64,000 bases of DNA from Phycisphaerales bacterium UBA5793 (GCA_002418285.1 DIDT01000039.1:1-64000), one strand, 5' to 3'. Counted from the stretch's first letter, positions 1 through 10,057 are shown. Notes: a model not told the origin generated them from the letters alone. Numbers and translations are program-made.

Positions 1-37
1 ACCAAACGAAAACCCTTCGACGTGCTCGCCGAAGGGT
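1..37 (-). terminator. Terminator downstream of tRNA-Pro
   Basis: An 8-bp perfect inverted repeat (12-19 with 30-37, loop of 10) lies just past the 3' end of tRNA-Pro. Read on the minus strand it is followed by TTTTCGTTT, giving the hairpin plus U-rich tail of a rho-independent terminator. The tail runs to the window edge. Confidence 0.7.
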
Positions 38-53
38 CCGTTTTGGAGACAAG

Positions 54-128
<75 letters not shown>

Positions 129-226
129 GAGGTGCGGGCAATGATAGGCCCTGCCTGAGCCGCCTGTGCGTGCTACGGTCTCGGATCATCGGGATCGACT
201 CGAAGCACGCAAGGAGCGATTTGGCC

Positions 227-2755
227 ATGGGAAGGCACACTTCACGACGGACGCTCGTCAACTGGATGGCGGCGACGGTGGTTGCTGTTTCGACGCTGGG
301 TTTCGGCTCGATCAGCCGGGCGCAGGAGGTTGCCGACGACACGATTGCAATGCAGGAGGCCCTGGTCATCGATCCGGTCGGCGTGGCCCAGCGCAGCGCC
401 ATCCACACGGACGCCATCGAGCGGATGATTGTGGAAGGCACGTGGAGCACCCCCACTGCCGGCGGAATGGTGACAAAGCCCGATGGATCGACCGCCATCT
501 GGAAAGCGCAGCAGGTCGATGGGGCAGGCTGGATGATTCGGCAGGGGTACATCTCGTGGACTGTGCATCTCGATCACGAGGCGATCATGATGCTCGACGC
601 CAGCGGGCACAGCCTGCTGTATGTCAATGGCGAAATGCGGACGGGCGACCCGTACCAGTACGGCAACTTCTCGCTGCCGGTGTCATTGCACGCTGGGGAC
701 AACGAGCTGCTCTTCTACTGCTCGCGCGGTCGGATGCGGGCGAGCCTGAGCAAGCCAAAGGCGGATGTGTTCTTTGATCTTCGTGATGCGACATTGCCTG
801 ATCTGCTGCGCGGCGATGGGGCGCTACTTGGCTCGCACGTCGTCGGAGGTGTGGTGCTCGTCAATGCGACGAATCAGTCGTGGGAGGGTGACATCGAAGT
901 GTCATCCGGGCATGGGGAAGTGGATTCCTACGCCGCGATCGGGACGATTGCGCCACTGAGCCTTCGAAAGGTCGCTGTATCGTTCAGCGTCCCCGACTCA
1001 CCGGCGGGCGCGGAAAAAGTCGACTACACATTGACGGCCATTAACGAGCGCGATCGTGGAGCCTCGGCCGCCGCCGCTGAGCCCGCGACAGTCACGCTCA
1101 ACGTGCGTGACGCGAGCGATCACCACATCCGCACCTTCATCAGCGACATCGACGGCAGTGTGCAGATGTTCTCGGTGCGGCCGAGCACTACGCCAGGCGA
1201 CAATCAGGCGTTGTTCCTGTCGCTTCATGGCGCCGGTGTGCACGCACCGAGCCAGTCGGGCTCCTATGCGCCCAAGGACTGGGGAACCGTCGTTGCCCCG
1301 ACGAACCGGCGGCAGTTCGGGTTTGACTGGGAAGATTGGGGCCGCATCGATGCGATGGAAGTCCTCGACAGAGCCACCGACCTGTTCGGCCCCGACCCCA
1401 ATCGCATCTACCTGACCGGTCACTCGATGGGCGGGCACGGCACCTGGCAGGTTGGTGCGCAGTTTCCCGATCGCTTCGCCGCCATCGGACCCAGCGCGGG
1501 CTGGGTGAGCTTCTGGTCATATACGGGGGCGAGCGAGTTCGACGGCTCGACGCCAGTCAGCAACATCATGGCCCGGGCGAGCCTTCCCAGCGATACGCTC
1601 GCGCTTTCGCGCAACTACCTCCAGTTTGGCGTTTACGTGCTGCACGGGGATGCGGATGACAACGTCCCTGTCGAGCAGGCACGGCAGATGCGGGCTCATC
1701 TGGCGACGTACCACGCTGACTTCGCCTACTACGAGCGGCCGGGCGCCGGCCACTGGTGGGGCAGCCCGTGCGTGGACTGGCCGCCGATGTTTGACTTCTT
1801 CCACGATCATGTTCGCACGTCGCCGGAGAATGTGTGGCACATCGAGTTCGTCACGGCCAATCCGTCGATCTCGTCGCGGTCTCAATGGGTCACTATTGAA
1901 CAGCAACAGAAATCACTTGTGCGAAGCGGTGTGGATATCGACCTGGTGATCGGGTCGCGGCACATCGTCGGCAAAACGGACAACGTGCGGCGGCTGGACT
2001 TCGACGTCGATCTGCTCAAGCAGGCGCTGAGTGGTGCAGCCACATCTTCGGAGATTGTCATTTCCCTTGATGGCGATGACATCAAGTACAACCTCGGCGG
2101 CAGCAAGGAGGAGTTCATCCGTCTCGCGAACACGGAAGAAGGCTGGGCGCTGACGCCGGAACCGATTCCCGCTGGCGAAAAGCGGATCGGCCGCAGCGGG
2201 CCATTCAAGGATGCGTTCCGAAATCGAATGGTTTTTGTCTACGGCACGCGAGGGGGCGGCGAAGAAGCTCTGTGGAATCTCGGTAAGGCTCGGGCCGACG
2301 CTGAGACGTTCTTCTATCGCGGCAACGGGTCTGTCGACGTGATCTCCGATGTCCAGTACAACCTGGGTGGCTACGAGGGGCGCAACGTGATTCTCTATGG
2401 CAACGCCGACACGAATCTTACCTGGTCCAAGGTGCTCGCCGACTCACCTGTTCAGGTGCGCCGTGGCCAGGTCACCTGCGGAGACCGGGTAGTGAAAGGC
2501 GATGATCTCGCGTGCGTGTTCACGTATCCAAACGCGCTCGATGAGAACTCGCTCGTGGCTGTCGTCTGCGGCACCGGCATGGCCGGAAGTCGATTGACCG
2601 ACCGCTTCACGTACTTCGTTTCGGGCGTGCACTACCCGGACTGGTACATTGCGCGGCCCGAGGTGCTGGTGAAAGGACTCGACGGCGTGGTTGGCGCCGG
2701 GTTCTTTGACCAGGCATGGCAACTCGACCCGAAGTCATCCGCGTGGGCGAAGTAG
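227..2755 (+). CDS. Secreted alpha/beta-hydrolase, prolyl oligopeptidase / esterase-like
   Basis: A protein of about 842 residues with an N-terminal signal peptide (basic start, hydrophobic segment, cleavage near SRAQ), so probably exported. The hydrolase core has the nucleophile elbow GHSMGGHG (Ser400), an acidic residue in HGDADDNVP (about Asp477) and a histidine in GAGHWWG (His509), the order expected for an S9 / carboxylesterase fold. The first 300 or so residues are beta-rich and may be a substrate-binding module; the C-terminal 300 residues are unassigned. ATG at 227 is chosen over the in-frame GTG at 170 because AAGGAG lies 10 bases upstream and the signal peptide then starts properly. 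Substrate is unknown. It converges on the next gene with a 5-base gap. Confidence 0.85.
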   Translation: MGRHTSRRTLVNWMAATVVAVSTLGFGSISRAQEVADDTIAMQEALVIDPVGVAQRSAIHTDAIERMIVEGTWSTPTAGGMVTKPDGSTAIWKAQQVDGAGWMIRQGYISWTVHLDHEAIMMLDASGHSLLYVNGEMRTGDPYQYGNFSLPVSLHAGDNELLFYCSRGRMRASLSKPKADVFFDLRDATLPDLLRGDGALLGSHVVGGVVLVNATNQSWEGDIEVSSGHGEVDSYAAIGTIAPLSLRKVAVSFSVPDSPAGAEKVDYTLTAINERDRGASAAAAEPATVTLNVRDASDHHIRTFISDIDGSVQMFSVRPSTTPGDNQALFLSLHGAGVHAPSQSGSYAPKDWGTVVAPTNRRQFGFDWEDWGRIDAMEVLDRATDLFGPDPNRIYLTGHSMGGHGTWQVGAQFPDRFAAIGPSAGWVSFWSYTGASEFDGSTPVSNIMARASLPSDTLALSRNYLQFGVYVLHGDADDNVPVEQARQMRAHLATYHADFAYYERPGAGHWWGSPCVDWPPMFDFFHDHVRTSPENVWHIEFVTANPSISSRSQWVTIEQQQKSLVRSGVDIDLVIGSRHIVGKTDNVRRLDFDVDLLKQALSGAATSSEIVISLDGDDIKYNLGGSKEEFIRLANTEEGWALTPEPIPAGEKRIGRSGPFKDAFRNRMVFVYGTRGGGEEALWNLGKARADAETFFYRGNGSVDVISDVQYNLGGYEGRNVILYGNADTNLTWSKVLADSPVQVRRGQVTCGDRVVKGDDLACVFTYPNALDENSLVAVVCGTGMAGSRLTDRFTYFVSGVHYPDWYIARPEVLVKGLDGVVGAGFFDQAWQLDPKSSAWAK

Positions 2756-2760
2756 CACAA

Positions 2761-4341
2761 CTACTCGACGGCGATCTCCACCCAGTCGACAAACGAACTG
2801 AAGCGTGAGAAGGGCTGCCGGGTCATCGTCGTATGACGCAGCGACAGTTCGATCTCTCCGTCCTTGCCGATGTATGGTCGCGCATCGACGCCGAGCACGC
2901 GATTAATGCGATCGCCCAGCCCACTGGGATTCTGCATCACAACGTCGTAGTGCCGGGTCAGCCGGTTGAGCAATCGCACCTGCTCGATGCCGTCCCAACT
3001 GATCTGGGCTTCGACGCTGATGTTCAGCAAGGCCGGGTTCGGCTCCTCCGTGCGGGCGGCAACGCGCAGGTCGATCAGTCCTGGAGTTCGTACGCTGCCG
3101 AGCGGATGAGCGCTGGCCATGAGGTAGGCGTTGTCGGAGTGTTCGATATCGGAGATGAATCCGAGATCGATCACGCCGACCGCGGCGCTGACATCCAACA
3201 GGTGGGCCGCGGCGCCTGGGATAGAGCGGTTGAGTAGGACGGAGACGATTTCGACGCCCGGCACACCGTGAGCCACCGCGAGATCCATAAATCCGTCGCC
3301 GTCGAAGTCAGCGTGGGTCAGATCGTTCGCTTGAGGACCGACATCCTGCCACACGGGGAACAGGAATTGTCCATTGCCGAGCCCGACCATCGTCGTGACT
3401 CGATGAAAGTAGCTGTGAGCAGCCACGACATCAGCAACGCCATCGTTGTTGACATCGAACGCTTCAACCTCTTCCGGCTGGCCGTCGAAGGGATGGTACT
3501 GCGGCGAGGAGAAGGAGCCGTCACCGTTGCCTTGCATCACGGTGGCGATGCCGGCATGCTTGTCCACGGACACGCAGTCGAGAATCTCATCTCGGTTGAA
3601 GTCGGCGAAGGCGAGATCAACGGGTTGGCGGATGAAGCTGGAGTCTACAGGCGGAAGGTAGCCGCCCTTGCCATCACTGAGGATCATGCGAATGGCGTTG
3701 TCCTGGCCCCCGGAGAGGAGTCCGACGCCGAGATCAGTCGCGTTGTCGCCATTGAGGTTGACCGCCTCGATGCAGTATGGGTAGTACGGCGTATCGATCG
3801 TGCGGTCGATCTGGAATGAGCCGGTTCCATCGCCGAGCAGCAGTGTCAGGCGATGGGCGTTGATGTGCGAGACATAAAGATCGAGACGGCCATCGCCATT
3901 GAAGTCGCCCGAGACGACAGCATCGGCAAAGGCGCTGAGGGTAATGAGCGATGCTGATCCGAAGGTACCATCTCCCTGATTGAGATGGATAGCCAGCTGC
4001 AAGCCCGTGGCGCTGACGACCGCCGCGTCCGGGTGGTGATCTCCATTGAAGTCGCCAAGCGCCAGCGCCTTGGGAGCGGCGATCGTCTGCGCCACGCCAA
4101 GCGTCACGAAGGCGCCATCTCCGACTCCTCGCAGAGTAGTCAAACGTCCCGCAATGTTAGTGATCAGCAGGTCGGCGTGAGCATCTCCATCAAGATCGGC
4201 CGTCTGCACGTCGGTTGGATTCAAGCCCACCGGCCAGCGAACGGGATCGGTGTACCCGGCGAAGCCCCCGGCGAGGGCAAGGGTGGCGCTGAGCGTCACG
4301 GGAAGGGCGACGGCGCACGCCATCTTGGCGGAGTTTCTCAC
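2761..4341 (-). CDS. Secreted FG-GAP/VCBS beta-propeller protein
   Basis: A 526-residue exported protein. After the signal peptide come about seven FG-GAP/VCBS repeats with DxDGDxxxDL-type calcium loops (for example DLDGDAHADL, DFNGDGRLDL, DVNNDGVADV), enough for a seven-bladed integrin-like propeller. The last 130 or so residues lack the repeat and end in a beta-rich region. The GTG start is supported by AAGGAGAG 8 bases upstream. Such proteins are extracellular, calcium-binding and usually adhesive or scaffolding; no catalytic motif was seen. It follows the 4475-5188 gene on the same strand with a 133-base gap. Confidence 0.85.
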   Translation of the reverse strand: MRNSAKMACAVALPVTLSATLALAGGFAGYTDPVRWPVGLNPTDVQTADLDGDAHADLLITNIAGRLTTLRGVGDGAFVTLGVAQTIAAPKALALGDFNGDHHPDAAVVSATGLQLAIHLNQGDGTFGSASLITLSAFADAVVSGDFNGDGRLDLYVSHINAHRLTLLLGDGTGSFQIDRTIDTPYYPYCIEAVNLNGDNATDLGVGLLSGGQDNAIRMILSDGKGGYLPPVDSSFIRQPVDLAFADFNRDEILDCVSVDKHAGIATVMQGNGDGSFSSPQYHPFDGQPEEVEAFDVNNDGVADVVAAHSYFHRVTTMVGLGNGQFLFPVWQDVGPQANDLTHADFDGDGFMDLAVAHGVPGVEIVSVLLNRSIPGAAAHLLDVSAAVGVIDLGFISDIEHSDNAYLMASAHPLGSVRTPGLIDLRVAARTEEPNPALLNISVEAQISWDGIEQVRLLNRLTRHYDVVMQNPSGLGDRINRVLGVDARPYIGKDGEIELSLRHTTMTRQPFSRFSSFVDWVEIAVE

Positions 4342-4474
4342 GATTGCTCTCCTTCACTCGAGCAGGGACCTCGACTTCACTCAGACCGCCAGCCACGACG
4401 CGGGGGGTCAGAGTCGAATGTCCATCCCAGGACGAGACCTTGCAACCGATCCCGGGATTCACGTCAGTTGCCAC

Positions 4475-5188
4475 TTAAGGCTCGGGCACATCCGCCTGGC
4501 CGAATCGGACGAGTTTGACCGAGCCGTCCTGCACTAGACCAATACCCGCGGCATAGTACTTGTATTCCTTGTCGTTGGGTTCAAGCGGCGTGGTCTCCTC
4601 GATCTTGAGGCACTCTGCGAACTGACCCGCGGCGCATTTGATGATCGACGAGTTCCCAATGATCTGGGCGCGGTCCATGGCGATGTCGGGCGCGACTTCC
4701 TGGTAGTACCTGCCGCCAAGGAGGACCTGGCCGGGCATCATGAGGCCGAATTTCGCGCCATCGCGGCCGGAGATCCACGCGCCATCGTGATTGACGACCT
4801 TTCCGTCGCGGTAGATGTCCACTTCTTCGCCGAAGTAGAAGACACTGTTGGTTCGTTTACTGATCGCGAAAAAGTTGCGTGAGATCTCGACCAGCTCGCC
4901 GCTCCTGGTCTCGCGCTCTTCGACGACTCGCGTTTCCACATCGTCAATGATGCGGGTCTCGCTGAGCACGGTGATGACCAGTCGCTCGTTGCCACCCTCG
5001 AACACGAGCTGGTACCCTGGCTCGAGAATAAAGTAAGGATTGCGACCCGTGGGGACCAACTCACCCGGTTCAATATTGAACGTGCGCGTCCATCCTTCGT
5101 CATCGAGTTGCACACCCGCCGAAGCGCCGAACATTGCCAGCGCCAGCACTCCTGCCGCTCCAGCCGCGTTACGAGTTCGCCAGTTCAT
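4475..5188 (-). CDS. Hypothetical secreted protein
   Basis: A 237-residue protein with a signal peptide (MNWRTRNAAGAAGVLALAMF, likely cleaved near ASAG). The mature part is beta-strand-rich, contains several EVxYR/VVEERE-like strands and ends in a YYAAGIGLVQDG segment, which looks like a conserved core. No enzyme motif is visible and I do not assign a function. The start is well supported by GGAGGTGA five bases before ATG. It may be co-transcribed with the FG-GAP protein downstream. Confidence 0.8.
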   Translation of the reverse strand: MNWRTRNAAGAAGVLALAMFGASAGVQLDDEGWTRTFNIEPGELVPTGRNPYFILEPGYQLVFEGGNERLVITVLSETRIIDDVETRVVEERETRSGELVEISRNFFAISKRTNSVFYFGEEVDIYRDGKVVNHDGAWISGRDGAKFGLMMPGQVLLGGRYYQEVAPDIAMDRAQIIGNSSIIKCAAGQFAECLKIEETTPLEPNDKEYKYYAAGIGLVQDGSVKLVRFGQADVPEP

Positions 5189-5343
5189 GGTTCACCTCCA
5201 AAGCGTTTGTGAATCATACCAGAGTGACCGCCCAGGCCAGAAAAATAGTTCCTCTACGGCAAAATCCTGCTAGAAGTGACTGACGGCGGCATCCAGACGC
5301 CGGGGAACCCACAACCCGGAGCGGCGAAGAGGAGAGAATCAAA

Positions 5344-5970
5344 GTGAATCAATCGCGACTTTCATCCGCTTTTTGTGCTCTGGCAATCATCCTGCTTTTA
5401 ACCGGGATCGCAGCGCGGGCCGATATCATCGCCGTCGATCCGTTTGCAGGGATGGCGACCGACACGTTCAACCAGTACAACCAGACCATGGCCGAACAGG
5501 TGCTGCCGGTTTTCGACGGTCTGGGCGTCATCCGAAATATGACCCAAGGCGGCGCGATCAAGGTCGAGTGGGGATCCCAGTTCTCGGGCAAGTGGGTGCG
5601 CCCCCGATCGGGGATGATGATGGGCCAACTCGGTATCGGCCAATGGGAGTTTGACGTGCCGGTGACGCGATTTGGTGGATGGTGGGAGAACAACAGCGGC
5701 GCCGATAACGCGACTGTCACTTTCTTCGATATCGACGAGAATCTGCTCGGCGAAGCAACGGCGATTGTGCCGTTCCAACAGTCAGGCTGGAACTGGAATG
5801 GGTGGGCGTCGGATGTGCCGATTTACCGGATCGTCGTCACGGGTAATGGCGTGCTCAACGGATTCCTGTGGTACGAGGATGTGCAGATCGACTTTGTTCC
5901 AGCCCCCGGTTCAGTCGTCGGGTTGTCCGCCATTGGTCTCGGCGCGATGCGTCGTCGCCGACGGCGTTAG
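5344..5970 (+). CDS. Secreted protein with PEP-CTERM-like sorting tail
   Basis: A 208-residue exported protein: signal peptide (cleavage near AARA), a beta-rich middle with many Trp and Gly residues resembling a jelly-roll carbohydrate-binding domain, and a C-terminal VPAPG motif followed by a short hydrophobic helix and a run of arginines. That tripartite tail is the planctomycete version of PEP-CTERM, which in the family directs exosortase processing and surface or matrix display. The GTG start has AGGAGAG upstream. Function of the body is unknown. Confidence 0.8.
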   Translation: MNQSRLSSAFCALAIILLLTGIAARADIIAVDPFAGMATDTFNQYNQTMAEQVLPVFDGLGVIRNMTQGGAIKVEWGSQFSGKWVRPRSGMMMGQLGIGQWEFDVPVTRFGGWWENNSGADNATVTFFDIDENLLGEATAIVPFQQSGWNWNGWASDVPIYRIVVTGNGVLNGFLWYEDVQIDFVPAPGSVVGLSAIGLGAMRRRRRR

Positions 5971-6020
5971 CCGGGCAATGAAGTGAGATGGCTGCACCAG
6001 GCGCGCGAGATTCTCGCGGG

Positions 6021-6340
6021 CTACTCCACCACGACGGCGGTGCCGTAGCACAACACTTCCGTGGCGGAGCCCTGGCTGGAGAGATCTGAGGCGTCGTAGC
6101 GTAGACCTACAACTGCATTGGCTCCGACCTTCAGAGCGTGGTCGATCATCAGGTTGTAGGCCTCCTGTCGCGCCTGCTCGCACATTTCCGTGTAGGCTGG
6201 GATCGCGCCGCCAAAGAGGTTTTGCAGACCGCCAGCGAACCCCGCCCGATGGTCGGGGCCCGCACGATGATCCCGCGCACGATTCCCTTGTACTCGACGA
6301 TCCGTCGACCCTCAAACGAAAACGTCGTGGTCACCAGCAT
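6021..6340 (-). pseudogene. YbjQ/UPF0145-family gene with a one-base frameshift
   Basis: The minus strand begins MLVTTTFSFEGRRIVEY, the YbjQ family N-terminus, and reads in frame to APTIGRG. The reading then has to move by one base to continue as GGLQNLFGGAIPAYTEM, ARQEAYNLMIDHALKVGANAVVG and end CYGTAVVVE-stop, which is the normal family C-terminus. The total of 320 bases is one short of a multiple of three. The slip falls at a C run at 6240-6243 (G run on the coding strand), where one more base restores a 106-residue protein. Known members are small beta-rich proteins of unknown role. The lesion could be a true mutation or a homopolymer sequencing error. Confidence 0.82.
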
Positions 6341-6363
6341 CGGTACCTCCGGGCTCAGTGAAT

Positions 6364-9300
6364 TCAGGGTATCCGAGTCAACAGATCATTGACCGCCGCC
6401 CGAAGCTGCTCGTCGTTATTCGCCGATTCGGCCTCTGGTGTCTGCGTTACGAGAATGTCCGGAACGGCGCCGTGGTTCTCCATATCGGTGCCGTCCATCA
6501 GGTACCAGCCGCGGAAGGGCAGACGCACAAACGTGCCATCGATGAGCGAAGTGCCGCCGGTGCTGATCACGCCGCCGTAGGTCTGCTGGCCGACGAGTTT
6601 GCCCCGACCGATGGTCTTGAAAGCGTGGGAGATGATCTCGGCGTTGGAGAAGCTCTTCTCGTTGCAGAGCATGTCGATGGGCAGGTTGTACCGCTGGATG
6701 AACAGGCGATCCTGCGGGTAGTGGCCAGTGTCGTTTGAATCGGCGCCGCGCGGAATGGTGTAGGCGTGTTGCGGGTAGGTGATCGACGCAAGCAAGCGGT
6801 CAGTCGTCCAGCCCCCACCATTGTTTCGCACATCGATAATGAGCGCCTTCTTACCGTGTGCCGCGGCGTAGAGATCTCGTTCGAAGATGTCCAGCGAGGG
6901 TTGATCCATCCCCTCGATGTGGATGTAGCCGATCTGGCCGTCTGACCATTGCTCGACCTGCTTGGCGTTGCGATTGCGCCAGTCGTCGTAGCGCAGGCCG
7001 CGCTCGGCTCCAGAGCTGATGGGGGTGAGGAGCACATCCAGCGGTGTGGCATTGCCGTCGTCGCTCGTACGCCGGATTGAGATAATCGTCTCTTCGTTCA
7101 CACGTCCCTGGAGACGTGATTCGACGGTGTCGCTGGTGTCGAAGGGCTCGCGATCAATCGCGGTGATCACATCGCCGATCTGCAGCGCCATTGGACCAGT
7201 CGCGGCGGGTCCGAGAGCGACGATATCAGTGACTCGATAGGCATCGCCCTCGCGCGCGGCGTCGATGCCCAGACGACCCATTGGCTGTGCGTTGGGTGAT
7301 CCGTCGCCGCGGGCGGAGATTCCCAGGTGTGAGCCATTGAGTTCGCCGATAAAGCGGGCGGCGACGTGATTGAACTCACCAGCCGTTCGGGTGTTCTTTG
7401 CCAGTGCGTGGTACTTCTGCGACAGCGCGTCCCAATCGAGATCCTTCATCGTCGGGTGATAGAACATCTCCCCCAGGATGCGGGCGGCTTCAAGGAACTT
7501 CTGGCTTGCCTGAGCCTGGAGATCGATCCGCATCTGGTCGGCAATTTCGACGTTTTCGACTTTGCCACCAGCGACGGGTACTGTGCCGCCTCGACCGCCG
7601 GAGACGAAGATGATCTTGTCACCCGCCGGATTGAGATGCTGGACGGAGGATGAGCCAGTCAGGCGTTTCTGATCGCTGCCGTCCCACTTGACGGAGAAGA
7701 GGCCGGGGGCATCGGTCGTACCGGTGAAGATGTAATAGTCTCCGGCCGGCGTCATTTCGTTGTTGCCCTCGTTGCCAGCCAAGGTTGTGACGCGACGCAG
7801 GCGCAGGTAGGCATCTTCCAGATCGAACGGTTTGACATCCTTGGGCGCTTTCACCTCGGGCGCCGGCTTGTCGTAGCGCACGGGCTTGATGGGCTTGCGC
7901 TTCTTGGCCTCCTTGGCGGCGTCGTCGTAGTACTTCTGCAGCTCCTTGGCCGTGTACGACTCGAGATCCTTGTCGAGGTACAGCATCCAGAGGTCCATCT
8001 CCTCGTTGACACGCTCGGAGACAAAGGAGAGGATCTTGCCATCGGCCGACCAGCGAGGGCTGTAGTCGTTGTCCGGGTGACGAGTGACGTTGGCGGCCGG
8101 CGCGGAGCCATCCGCTGGGACGATCCAGATGTCGCCGTTGAAATCCATGTCGTCCTGGTGATAGGCAATGTAGCGACTGTCGTAACTCCACCGGGCTTCG
8201 ATGCCCGTATCCCAGCCGGTTGCGAGCATGCGTTCATCACCGGAGAAGAGATCGCGAATGATCAGATCACCCCGGCCGCGACGGAAGAGCAGTGACCGAC
8301 CATCCGGAGATGGGACCGGTTGACGGTCGTTGTGCTCAAGCGTGGCGACGACGGGTGTAATGGTAAACTTGATGGCGTCGTGCCAGCGATCTGGCTTGAA
8401 TGCCGGCGGAAGCTCCTCTTCCTTCTCTTTGTCCTTGTCCTCGCCTTCCTTGGGCTGGTCTTCGTTGCCCTTCTCAGCCTTTTCGGATGGAGCGGCATCG
8501 GCAGTCTCTTCCGCAGGCTTTTCGGCATCGTTGGCATCGCCCTTGGCGGCTTCGTGCTCGGGTTCTTCCTCAGGCTCTTCAGCCTTGGGCGGCTGCGTGG
8601 CCTTTTTGAATGAGTCAACAACTTCGCTGCGCGTCAGATCAACGGTGGCCATGTAGATGGACTCCGTACCGTCTTCGTCGCTGGCAAAGTACAGTCGCAC
8701 GCCGTCTGGCGACCATGCAATGTTCTTCTCTCTTGCGTGCGAGTTCGTAACGCGTCGCGTCGGGCTTTTCTCCTCGATGTTTCGCACGTAGACCTCGCCG
8801 TACGCGACGAAGGCCATGACCTGGCCATCGGGGCTCAGGGCCGCTTCGGAAACGTCGCGGTTGATGGCGTGTATCTCGTAATTGTCTTTCTCATCTTCAT
8901 TGGCGGTGATCGCCAGTGCAACGGGCTGGGCGTTGCGGTTGCCAAGGTCGAGGGTGTAAAGCGTGTCCCACACCGCAAGGACCGCCGACTTGCCATTGGT
9001 CGCGACGTCAAAGTCCTGCACATCATCGACTTTGAAGTCCGTCAGTCGTGTCGCAGCACTGTCGCCACGAGCCAGATCCATACGGTAGAGGTTGACCGTA
9101 TTGTCCTGGCGATCGGACATGTAGATGACGGTGGAGTTGTCGAGCCAGCGGGCCTGGCCGTCATTGCCCTCCCACTGCGTCAATTGCTTGAACGTATCGT
9201 TACTCCGGTCGTACACCCACACGTCGCGATCATCGGGGCCCCGGTAGTGTCGACGTGTCCATGAGGAGCCGCCGCGGGTAAAGAGCACCTTGGAGCCGTC

Positions 9301-9876
9301 GGGGCTGACGACGGGCTCCTCGCCAAAGGCGCCGCAAAGACGAACAAGATCACCGCCGTTAATCGAGATCATGAAAGGGCGGGACGCGCGGTACACATCA
9401 CCTTCGAGTCGAGAGTAGAACGTGAGCACTTCGTTTCCATGGCCATCTACGCCGTAGGCCGCGAGTACGCAGGTCTGGTCGATGTTGGTTGCCTGTTGAA
9501 CATCAGTGCCATCGGCCTGCATCGTGTGGATATTGGTGTAGCCGGTGCGATTCGAATTGAACGCGATACGTTTGCCGTCGCGGCTCCAGGCGCTGCGCGT
9601 CTCGTCGGCGGGATGACTGGTCAGGCGCGTGGCATGACCGCCCTTGCTGGGAACGCTCCACAGATCGCCTCGCCAGGAAAAGGCGATGGTGGATCCGTCG
9701 GGACTGATGGAGGGATAGCGAGGCAGATCGACATTTCCGGCTTGCCGGGCGTCACCGGGCTGCGCCATCGGACGAGCTTCACCCACACCCCTCGCCGACC
9801 CGGTTTCACCCGTGGCACACCCTGCCAGCCAGAGTCCTGAAGTAAGCGCCAGCACTGACAGCACGGGGCGAAGCAT
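6364..9876 (-). CDS. Tricorn protease homologue, lipoprotein (S41 family)
   Basis: A 1170-residue protein. ATG 9876 is chosen over an upstream in-frame ATG because AAGGAG sits 6 bases before it and the product then starts with a lipoprotein signal peptide (lipobox LAGC). TolB/PD40-type beta-propeller repeats fill the first half. An acidic, low-complexity Glu/Lys/Ala linker lies at about residues 428-492, a second propeller follows, then the tricorn core with SHLG (Ser849-His850), a PDZ domain (about 870-960) and an S41 domain with the nucleophile in SFSNAE (Ser1077) and Glu1133 in DMENHG. In the tricorn family these residues form the catalytic site that degrades oligopeptides. The lipobox places it on the outside of the inner membrane or at the outer membrane. 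Confidence 0.92.
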   Translation of the reverse strand: MLRPVLSVLALTSGLWLAGCATGETGSARGVGEARPMAQPGDARQAGNVDLPRYPSISPDGSTIAFSWRGDLWSVPSKGGHATRLTSHPADETRSAWSRDGKRIAFNSNRTGYTNIHTMQADGTDVQQATNIDQTCVLAAYGVDGHGNEVLTFYSRLEGDVYRASRPFMISINGGDLVRLCGAFGEEPVVSPDGSKVLFTRGGSSWTRRHYRGPDDRDVWVYDRSNDTFKQLTQWEGNDGQARWLDNSTVIYMSDRQDNTVNLYRMDLARGDSAATRLTDFKVDDVQDFDVATNGKSAVLAVWDTLYTLDLGNRNAQPVALAITANEDEKDNYEIHAINRDVSEAALSPDGQVMAFVAYGEVYVRNIEEKSPTRRVTNSHAREKNIAWSPDGVRLYFASDEDGTESIYMATVDLTRSEVVDSFKKATQPPKAEEPEEEPEHEAAKGDANDAEKPAEETADAAPSEKAEKGNEDQPKEGEDKDKEKEEELPPAFKPDRWHDAIKFTITPVVATLEHNDRQPVPSPDGRSLLFRRGRGDLIIRDLFSGDERMLATGWDTGIEARWSYDSRYIAYHQDDMDFNGDIWIVPADGSAPAANVTRHPDNDYSPRWSADGKILSFVSERVNEEMDLWMLYLDKDLESYTAKELQKYYDDAAKEAKKRKPIKPVRYDKPAPEVKAPKDVKPFDLEDAYLRLRRVTTLAGNEGNNEMTPAGDYYIFTGTTDAPGLFSVKWDGSDQKRLTGSSSVQHLNPAGDKIIFVSGGRGGTVPVAGGKVENVEIADQMRIDLQAQASQKFLEAARILGEMFYHPTMKDLDWDALSQKYHALAKNTRTAGEFNHVAARFIGELNGSHLGISARGDGSPNAQPMGRLGIDAAREGDAYRVTDIVALGPAATGPMALQIGDVITAIDREPFDTSDTVESRLQGRVNEETIISIRRTSDDGNATPLDVLLTPISSGAERGLRYDDWRNRNAKQVEQWSDGQIGYIHIEGMDQPSLDIFERDLYAAAHGKKALIIDVRNNGGGWTTDRLLASITYPQHAYTIPRGADSNDTGHYPQDRLFIQRYNLPIDMLCNEKSFSNAEIISHAFKTIGRGKLVGQQTYGGVISTGGTSLIDGTFVRLPFRGWYLMDGTDMENHGAVPDILVTQTPEAESANNDEQLRAAVNDLLTRIP

Positions 9877-10057
9877 GAGTTTCTCCTTCGAATCATTCCA
9901 ATCAGGCAAGACGAGAATCAGATTTCCGAATCGATGATGCGGCACCATCACAAATGTATGAATGGCACGGTTGCCGGTTATACTACCTCAGTCAAGCGAG
10001 GCTGCCGCTCGGCTGCCAGTTTCTGAGGCTCGTCCCCAGCCCGGTGCAAGGAACGCC

